Source: Isoperla grammatica (taxonomy: Eukaryota > Arthropoda > Insecta > Plecoptera > Perlodidae). From it: a stretch of DNA of 64,000 bases. How positions within the stretch are numbered: position 1 is the stretch's first letter; the number at the start of each line of letters is the position of its first letter. This document shows positions 61,801-64,000 of this stretch, piece by piece. Made by a program: the position numbers and the translations under genes. The notes beneath the pieces are model-generated. The model was not told where the DNA came from and ran no database searches. It saw only the letters and a list, made by a program, of their open reading frames with translations. The DNA lies in assembly GCA_945910005.1 (NCBI GenBank), contig OX246746.1, positions 19,937,316 through 20,001,315 of the forward strand, read 5' to 3'.

Positions 61801-63126
61801 TTCAGAATTTAGAGTTGTGCTATTTACTTTGATATTTCTAACATGTCTATTCCTAAAAGTTGTCATGGTGACAATACTTACTTTAAGTGATATCTATGTG
61901 GTTATCATTTGCTATTGGCTGATTGTTTTCCACGCCGATTGCTGTGGCAAACCGCCATAGCAATCAGCCAATAGCAAGTGTTAACCAAGTAGATATCACT
62001 TAAAGTGCATATTGTCAACTTTCAGGAATAGCCCCCCGATTCTGAACTAGCTTAGCCAAGGCATACATAATTATTCAACACGTTTTTAACACAGACCTAT
62101 GCCTATCCCTCTTATACAAAAATACCACTGTAGAACTCCTAAAATAAATTTCAGTCATATTCATTTGAGCTTTTCTGGATGTTTAGTCACGTAGATTGAT
62201 AATCTCTCATCAAAACATTGGCACAGCATAGGTAATGCCACGGACGTAGTTTTTACCTCGAACCGATAGTCGAATTATCGGAAAAATAATCAACAGTCAA
62301 AATATCAACTTCATTTCAATGCAAATCCTGCGCTGATTAAAATTTACGAAAAAGAACAGAGAAATGAACATTACCAAATGACAAATATCCGCGAGAAACT
62401 AGCAAAAGCCGTTGATCCATTTTCCCCCCTAAATATCCGTAAAAACGGCAACCGGCAATCATTAGCAGCTTGCCGATGCCAAACCCAAATTTCAAATGGC
62501 GATCACTGATTGCACACGAGTCCCTCGTCTATGACAAAAGTATATAGTTGCTTCGGGACACTTGTACGAACGTTTAGTGTCGAGTGTTCTGCCCCACTCC
62601 CCCAAACCGTCCTTGCCATCGATTGATCGCTCACACACTGGTAGCTACGGTAAGGGCAGCTGACTTCAACCTTCAAACAACATCTGTTGGGACGTAATTA
62701 TGTTACTTATACTAGTATAACGAATTCGGTTACCCAAATCCAAGATTGACTATAGCTGGAACCAGATTTGACTACTCGATATCATTCCTAATATGTACTG
62801 TATTGTATCCGGACCAAGGTTCCACAAGTGCAAATTTAATATACTAGGCTTATAGAAATAAACAAACTGAAATAAATAGAATGAGGTGGAAAGGGAAGCC
62901 TGATAGTGGCACGTACATCAGTTTGTTTGTAATTAGCTCTCATGATGAAAGACACATCTTGTGCGAACTTACCTTACACAATTCGTCAAAATATCATTAT
63001 TTTGCCAGTGTGATTTTAACAGTGGTATTAGATCAAATACCACCACATTGGTTTCGCCTAACTTCCTTCGAATTTCATGGGTTTCGCCATCTCGACGCAA
63101 GTATCTTATAAGATCCTTTAACGTTT
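34235..63126 (-). CDS. TIMELESS: TIMELESS/Timeout replication-fork protection protein, 18 visible coding exons, N-terminus off-window
   Basis: Family knowledge: TIMELESS (insect Timeout/Tim-2) pairs with TIPIN at the replication fork, supports S-phase checkpoint signalling and cohesion, and binds PARP1; insect Timeout also has a minor clock role. Seen: 18 exons with GT-AG junctions join in one frame to about 2,281 residues (numbered from the first visible one). Exons are 62973-63126, 61073-61253, 59360-59590, 58410-58573, 55758-56271, 55155-55442, 52722-52870, 51330-51514, 50170-50483, 49509-49651, 48731-48828, 44372-44563, 43787-43930, 43124-43261, 42429-42548, 40956-41128, 40646-40730, 34235-37806. 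In order: N-terminal TIMELESS domain (about 1-420), middle helical region (420-775), two Myb-like W motifs (about 780-920), PARP1-binding-like domain (about 1,000-1,065), acidic Ser-rich tail (1,091-2,281). Similarity recalled to vertebrate TIMELESS runs nearly end to end, which favours Timeout over the insect clock paralog Tim. The first exon (about 30 residues) was not found. Confidence 0.96.
34471..36160 (-). repeat. Coding 48-bp minisatellite, about 34 units
   Basis: A 48-bp unit encodes the 16-residue consensus VSSPVDCDTDNVEEEN. Variants follow patterns: N or Y before VEEEN, D or H before TD, P or H before VDC. Two units are replaced by an 8-residue longer form containing TTQ(S/T)TQTDNTD, and one has an extra Glu. 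The frame is kept throughout. Every unit contributes one Cys, mostly one Ser-Pro, and a run of Glu. Confidence 0.98.
38004..38188 (+). mobile_element. 3' end of a non-LTR retrotransposon, nested insertion
   Basis: Flanked by an 11-bp duplication AATCGTTTTGT (37,993-38,003 and 38,189-38,199). It encodes GRPRKRWKEKLAEGLQMRGE and ends PEAGNGDG before a stop, the typical Arg/Trp-rich C-terminal tail of non-LTR reverse-transcriptase ORFs, followed by an ATGATGATG tail. Confidence 0.8.
38542..38858 (+). mobile_element. SINE-like or 5'-truncated retroposon, nested insertion
   Basis: Flanked by the 12-bp duplication GTAATTAAAATT (38,530-38,541 and 38,859-38,870). It begins ATGGACTGCTACCTTATCGT and contains TGGTAGGGCCACCC, a motif seen in 5' regions of CR1/L2-type elements (recalled). 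It ends in a (TCAA)n tail. Confidence 0.78.
39262..39895 (+). pseudogene. Non-LTR retrotransposon remnant: RNase H domain and C-terminal zinc knuckle
   Basis: First frame: IVIMSDSKAAIQAIASNEKV, then LQWIPAHYGVYGNEKADYLA, RNase H motifs with the catalytic D(S), H and D(Y) positions, ending in a stop at about 39,511. After further stops and a frameshift, a second frame from 39,625 gives TATAQFRLQTGHDLLGKHLY and CSLCGREEQNKEHLMQC (CCHC-type knuckle), then YWKTRKCMMAQ. Such RNase H plus knuckle tails belong to Jockey/I-type elements. It lies antisense in the last TIMELESS intron region and is inactive. Confidence 0.88.
40072..40569 (+). other. 165-codon ORF of unknown status
   Basis: ATG-initiated ORF antisense to the TIMELESS intron just past exon 40,646-40,730. 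It has locally higher GC than its surroundings and a hydrophobic stretch near the C-terminus (VGLPLISGFVVVFTGFGFGY). I see no domain, signal peptide or splice-linked partner. It may be part of an unrecognised repeat. Confidence 0.25.
40646..40730 (-). CDS. TIMELESS: TIMELESS visible exon 17 (short, end of PAB-like region)
   Basis: Acceptor TCTTTTCCAG, donor CGAG/GTAAGA. It encodes VVYPRLSRHQSVHETDIIIT and IMRRILAR. Following IYIPE, this resembles the short 'RIPAKLSPTQLRRA' tail of the PAB domain. The other two frames are closed or phase-incompatible. Assignment rests mainly on splice sites and phase. Confidence 0.72.
40956..41128 (-). CDS. TIMELESS: TIMELESS visible exon 16 (PARP1-binding-like domain)
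   Basis: Acceptor TTGTATTTCAG, donor GAG/GTAAGT. It encodes YRDTVEWLKDQFIMAVEDYD, then FPLLPETATISEEIKLPCFQ and RLFKQVGVIYIPE. It corresponds to '[29 protein letters not shown]' of the vertebrate PAB domain. Confidence 0.93.
42429..42548 (-). CDS. TIMELESS: TIMELESS visible exon 15 (linker into PARP1-binding region)
   Basis: Acceptor TCTCTTTTAG, donor AAAG/GTGCGT. It encodes SSSSDSEEDDQPPRPPRPNS, then HKCIEKLVRECLEK, the first helix of the PARP1-binding-like region. Phase 1 at both ends. Confidence 0.87.
43124..43261 (-). CDS. TIMELESS: TIMELESS visible exon 14 (linker)
   Basis: Acceptor TCGTACCAG, donor CCAA/GTACGC. It is a low-complexity linker: acidic and Ser-rich first, then PKPSTTPPKPKRKLLTRGER. 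It is assigned by phase and position; similarity to the family here is weak, as expected for the linker. Confidence 0.85.
43333..43485. mobile_element. Short hAT-like MITE (ATTCGAAT family)
   Basis: Termini TAGGGATGTGCGAATAG and ATATTCACACATTCCTA; inner GATTCGAATCGAATA and GAATTCGAATATTC palindromes. Flanks ATAAGATC and ACAAGACC agree at six of eight positions. Confidence 0.7.
43787..43930 (-). CDS. TIMELESS: TIMELESS visible exon 13
   Basis: Acceptor ATATGTTACAG, donor GCAG/GTAAGT. It encodes LGNIVNHLAVKRPPQRVSEK, then LLELGLASDKKELYKKR, matching 'KLLALGLVAERRELYKKRQKK' at the end of the DNA-binding domain. Confidence 0.94.
44372..44563 (-). CDS. TIMELESS: TIMELESS visible exon 12 (second Myb-like motif)
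   Basis: Acceptor with a long CT run (CTCCCTCTCAG), donor ACT/GTAAGT. It encodes LGDWVLSNIIRQDRSKRGLN, completing the first Myb-like unit, then KHWGEEEVAELNVLWEQFRD, the second W/acidic helix ('WTGDQELELQRLFEEFRDSDD' in vertebrates). Confidence 0.94.
45187..45837. mobile_element. hAT-like MITE (GGGTACCC family), nested
   Basis: 8-bp duplication CTTCTTAT at 45,179-45,186 and 45,838-45,845. Termini TAGGGATGTCAATACCCGG and GGTACCCGTTGACATCCCTA; subterminal CCCGGGTACC arrays on both sides. The interior has a poly-G run near 45,627. Confidence 0.93.
45874..46277. mobile_element. hAT-like MITE (ATCGATAAT family), nested
   Basis: 8-bp duplication CTTTTAGT at 45,866-45,873 and 46,278-46,285. Termini TAGGGATGAACATCGATAA and TTATCGTGTGCATCCCTA; ATCGATAATCGA arrays inside each end. 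Confidence 0.93.
46566..46690 (+). mobile_element. 3' end of the same non-LTR family
   Basis: AAGAAGCGTGTCTCTACTGG, CATGATGGCACAATAGCC and GTGGGCATTTAATAAGAAGA match the end of the element at 39,830-39,900 (GCCTGTCTCTACTGG, CATGATGGCCCAGTAAGCC). Only the last 125 bp are present. Confidence 0.72.
47759..48560. mobile_element. hAT-like MITE (ATCGATTAAT family)
   Basis: 8-bp duplication GTTATCAC at 47,751-47,758 and 48,561-48,568. Termini TAGGGATGTCAAACGATTA and AATCGTTGACATCCCTA. It acts as the uninterrupted reference for the copy at 37,909. It contains AGGCCTAGGCCTAGGCCTA at about 48,353. Confidence 0.94.
48731..48828 (-). CDS. TIMELESS: TIMELESS visible exon 11 (first Myb-like motif)
   Basis: Acceptor TGTTTTTTAG, donor ATGG/GTATGT. 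It encodes QTRVAWTEEEEDELHRLCQE, the start of the first Myb/SANT-like unit (W followed by an acidic helix) of the family's C-terminal DNA-binding domain. In human TIMELESS this domain is reported to bind G-quadruplex DNA. Confidence 0.93.
49509..49651 (-). CDS. TIMELESS: TIMELESS visible exon 10
   Basis: Acceptor TTTGTTTTCAG, donor ACAA/GTGAGT. It encodes KLIEFGKYLMGCFRKSSMKN and PKVFAEALFPVQRRDALDVA, matching the 'FAKYILGKFFALA..QKAFVELLFWK' segment. It lacks its own start codon and was found by phase-consistent joining. Confidence 0.92.
50170..50483 (-). CDS. TIMELESS: TIMELESS visible exon 9
   Basis: Acceptor TTTGAACAG, donor CAG/GTATGT. An acidic stretch (EPEDDELDEEEAPPE) precedes FNFMEFLNRFAHPTVVRALI and LPALFYQISFFEVYQRIFHA. 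It corresponds to the 'EFNFLDYLKRFACSTVVRAY' segment. Confidence 0.95.
51070..51218. mobile_element. 150-bp inverted-repeat MITE, copy 2 (TIMELESS intron)
   Basis: Same family as 12,384-12,533, with CCCAAGACTACCTTACACAT at the left and ATGTAAGGTAATCTTGGG at the right. Apart from a few substitutions and the loop the copies agree along their whole length. Confidence 0.87.
51330..51514 (-). CDS. TIMELESS: TIMELESS visible exon 8
   Basis: Acceptor TTTTTCTCAG, donor GGCG/GTAAGT. It encodes AVAMSNIRQHMLDDQPELAI, then RACRDVWPENECFGSTSMSP, matching 'SAREVWPEGDVFGSQDISPEEE' of vertebrate TIMELESS. It ends after VLPAG in phase 1. Confidence 0.96.
51911..52610. mobile_element. hAT-like MITE (TCGAGTACTCGA family)
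   Basis: 8-bp duplication GTAACAAT at 51,903-51,910 and 52,611-52,618. Termini TAGAGGTGTGCGAGTAGC and GAGTACTCGCACATCCCTA; subterminal TCGAGTCGAGTCGAG and CTCGAAAAAGCTCGAG blocks. Confidence 0.93.
52722..52870 (-). CDS. TIMELESS: TIMELESS visible exon 7
   Basis: Acceptor TTTTTTCTAG, donor AAAG/GTGAGG. It encodes KAKKPKLATTLEQSWETLAP, then VVPFDATLETPIDDQ. The 'VVPFDA' block is diagnostic. The 3' boundary was set by reading-frame consistency with the next exon and could be off by two bases. Confidence 0.9.
53150..54440 (+). mobile_element. Truncated LTR retroelement: one LTR plus primer-binding site
   Basis: GC-rich left part beginning TGTGACAGTATGCACGACC, AATAAA at about 54,304, then a primer-binding site TGGCGCCCAAC at 54,407-54,417, as used with tRNA-Lys-type primers. 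Two direct copies of an about 95-bp block (GTAGACCTAATAT ... ACAGCGTTCTTTA) lie at about 54,050-54,215. No gag, pol or second LTR was recognised; about 350 bp after the PBS may be leader. Left boundary approximate. It sits in the TIMELESS intron at 52,871-55,154. Confidence 0.65.
55155..55442 (-). CDS. TIMELESS: TIMELESS visible exon 6
   Basis: Acceptor TTTTCTCCAG, donor AAG/GTAAGT, exactly 96 codons in phase 0. It encodes ALLSTLNKMDSDRDSATRQS, then KRNLFYGIEYREMLLTLFLY and a Lys-rich end (KKRKAGKPKKK). It matches the 'ELLATVNEMD' and 'NNIFYVMEYRELFLALF' blocks. Confidence 0.96.
55758..56271 (-). CDS. TIMELESS: TIMELESS visible exon 5 (largest conserved block)
   Basis: Acceptor TTATTTTCAG, donor ATG/GTAAGT. 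It encodes HSRFGGAFVVKDFKAVGEKD, a basic linker, then the hallmark block SIRLFMREFCIGILNSGGYY ... NDESYYLWACWFFMIFNVHY ... VSETVNIQTFHFVSTQMEKI. These are the most conserved TIMELESS sequences in the window. Confidence 0.97.
56856..57271. mobile_element. hAT-like MITE with TAGGGTTGCCG ends
   Basis: Duplication ATAAAAAC/ATAAAAAT (7 of 8) at 56,848 and 57,272. Termini TAGGGTTGCCGTTTGATA and TATCAAGCGGCAACCCTA, with inner ATCGATTAT palindromes. Confidence 0.9.
57475..58314. mobile_element. hAT-like MITE (ATATCGCGATAT family)
   Basis: 8-bp duplication GTTAAAAG at 57,467-57,474 and 58,315-58,322. Termini TAGGGATGTCAAACGATAT and GATTATCGTTGACATCCCTA. Two long poly-G runs (57,793 and 58,014) lie in a GC-rich centre between AT-rich palindromic ends. 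Confidence 0.93.
58410..58573 (-). CDS. TIMELESS: TIMELESS visible exon 4
   Basis: Found by joining exons, because it has no start codon of its own. Acceptor TTGGTTTAG, donor AAG/GTAGGC. It encodes IFHFMFAGIDPKVICNAVKE, then a charged helix ending KLKEGCSS. It aligns with the 'SLMFRDQNPEQLA' region of the N-terminal domain. It leaves with two bases that complete an Arg codon in the next exon. Confidence 0.9.
59360..59590 (-). CDS. TIMELESS: TIMELESS visible exon 3
   Basis: Acceptor ATTTTCTCAG, donor GAA/GTAAGT, phase 0 at both ends. It encodes TPMERGEDENQMIQRILILT, then a DDLLWNLHTSGMNDIFMYLA segment that corresponds to the 'HDQLLWAIHLSGLDD' block of vertebrate TIMELESS. Confidence 0.96.
59591..61072. 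other. TIMELESS intron without recognisable elements
   Basis: AT-rich sequence of about 1.5 kb; I see no repeat, MITE or exon in it. Confidence 0.5.
61073..61253 (-). CDS. TIMELESS: TIMELESS visible exon 2
   Basis: Acceptor TTTTGACAG, donor AAG/GTGAGT. The split Arg codon joins to LLVNLTNPVMFIFGDDLPTE, the family's 'LMVNLTQP' block, and ends in LNEMFRK. It leaves in phase 0. Confidence 0.96.
61868..62017. mobile_element. 150-bp foldback element
   Basis: TGACAATACTTACTTTAAGT and GATATCTATGTGGTTA are mirrored by TAACCAAGTAGATATCACTT and AAGTGCATATTGTCA. The arms include TTGCTATTGGCTGATTG with CAATCAGCCAATAGCAA. About 60-bp arms around a short loop. Confidence 0.82.
62973..63126 (-). CDS. TIMELESS: TIMELESS visible exon 1 (N-terminal domain)
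   Basis: Acceptor CCAACTTTAG, donor AAG/GTAAGT; enters needing one base from the previous exon and leaves with two. It encodes TLKDLIRYLRRDGETHEIRR and continues to ILTNCVR, matching the conserved 'KDLIRYLR' block near residue 35 of vertebrate TIMELESS. About 30 residues should precede it. No coding match for them was seen between 63,127 and 64,000. Confidence 0.95.
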
Positions 63127-64000
63127 CTAAAGTTGGAATATAGAACAAAAAATTATGACATGAGAAACTAGAAATCATACGTATTACGGATGGCTTGTTG
63201 ATACCTTTAAACATAACACTGCAGTTTAAGCTAACGATATGGAGAAAATGTTTAGCCTTGTTTCAAACCAGAATTATTGCCATAACAATTTTACGGGACT
63301 CACAATTCACATGCCGAGGTGGGATGCACATTATTTAGACACTTTTTTTGCTAAATAGGGGGGATTTTTGTGTGTGTATGGGAGGCTTTTATTGACATTT
63401 AAACGTCAGCTCTGCCTAACATAAAACAGTTCGAAGGATATCAGTGAGTGTCCTTTAGTAAACTGATTCCCTGCATTTTAGTTAAATACTAAATAGAATT
63501 CCCTCCCTTCCGAGAATACAGTATCAAGCCTCCCCCACACGTTGAAGCATCTTGTGCAAGATGCTTGTGAACAGTGTGCTTGTCAACATGCTTAACGATG
63601 TGGGGAGCTGCAAAAACTTGCTCGTCAACTTCCGGCCAATATCGATACACTTTTAATGGGAATTATTGTAACATGAATGAAATTTACCCTTTCAGCCAGT
63701 TCTTGGGGTTCTACGTGTTAAACGTAATATGATGGGCTGGTAAAATACACAATTAAATATTTTAACTAATAGGCCTACTGTTCAAAGTTGCTCTCTGTAT
63801 ATAGAAAATGTATTTTATTAAACACAATAAATAATAAAATGTGGTTTGTGACTTTGTGTACCGGTACCATTGATAATTTACAATGTAATGCTTCCTGAAA
63901 ATCAGGGTAATTTCCATATATAGTTTCTCCATACATGGGACAGCAAAACTGTATGTTGACCTCGTTGGCTTTCTTAAATTATGAGCAACTTTCATGGGGT
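63127..64000. other. 5' portion of TIMELESS (intron or upstream), no exon seen
   Basis: The expected first coding exon (start Met, then an ALGY and EPD-like block before the KDLIRYLR motif) was looked for on the minus strand and not found, so it probably lies beyond the window edge. Confidence 0.55.

Overview
The window is nuclear DNA from an invertebrate animal. It is AT-rich and intron-rich, with GT-AG introns, AATAAA poly(A) signals, tRNA-derived SINEs, non-LTR retrotransposon debris and many short inverted-repeat DNA elements. An arthropod (insect or crustacean) fits best: the small secreted Gly/Ser/Ala-rich protein genes and the RNase H-type retrotransposon remnant are typical of arthropods. 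The sequence does not settle the species.

Left part (about 1-29,500, genes on the + strand): four small genes for secreted, low-complexity proteins (3,484-5,475; 9,413-13,464; 20,503-23,078; 25,046-29,510). All four share one plan: a short first exon carrying a signal peptide and ending in phase 1, a long intron, then a Gly/Ser/Ala/Gln-rich exon. The last two are close paralogs with nearly identical leader and propeptide, an RVRR processing site, a (GGX)n body, a SASSQSFGG/SASQASSSSFGG tail, a terminal GRK and an intron directly after the stop codon. Minisatellites of 32, 19, 66 and 91 bp and several SINE copies fill introns and spacers. The 91-bp array begins at the 3' end of the second gene, so it multiplies that gene's stop codon and poly(A) signal.

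Middle (about 29,500-34,230): no gene is recognisable. There are four inverted-repeat elements, and the 3' flank of the next gene.

Right part (34,235-63,126, - strand): one gene about 29 kb long, the TIMELESS/Timeout replication-fork protein. Eighteen coding exons could be joined with all phases consistent. The first exon (about 30 N-terminal residues) was not found and probably lies beyond the right edge. The visible protein is about 2,281 residues, roughly twice the length of human TIMELESS. The excess sits in a 3.6-kb last exon holding an acidic, Ser-rich tail with about 34 copies of a 16-residue repeat. The introns contain a nested collection of hAT-like MITEs, many with exact 8-bp target duplications, TTAA-flanked elements, retroposed fragments and a truncated LTR element.

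The secreted-protein genes and TIMELESS show no functional link; they are neighbours only. The points most worth following are the secreted-peptide gene family, the stop/poly(A)-multiplying array, and the giant repeat tail of TIMELESS.
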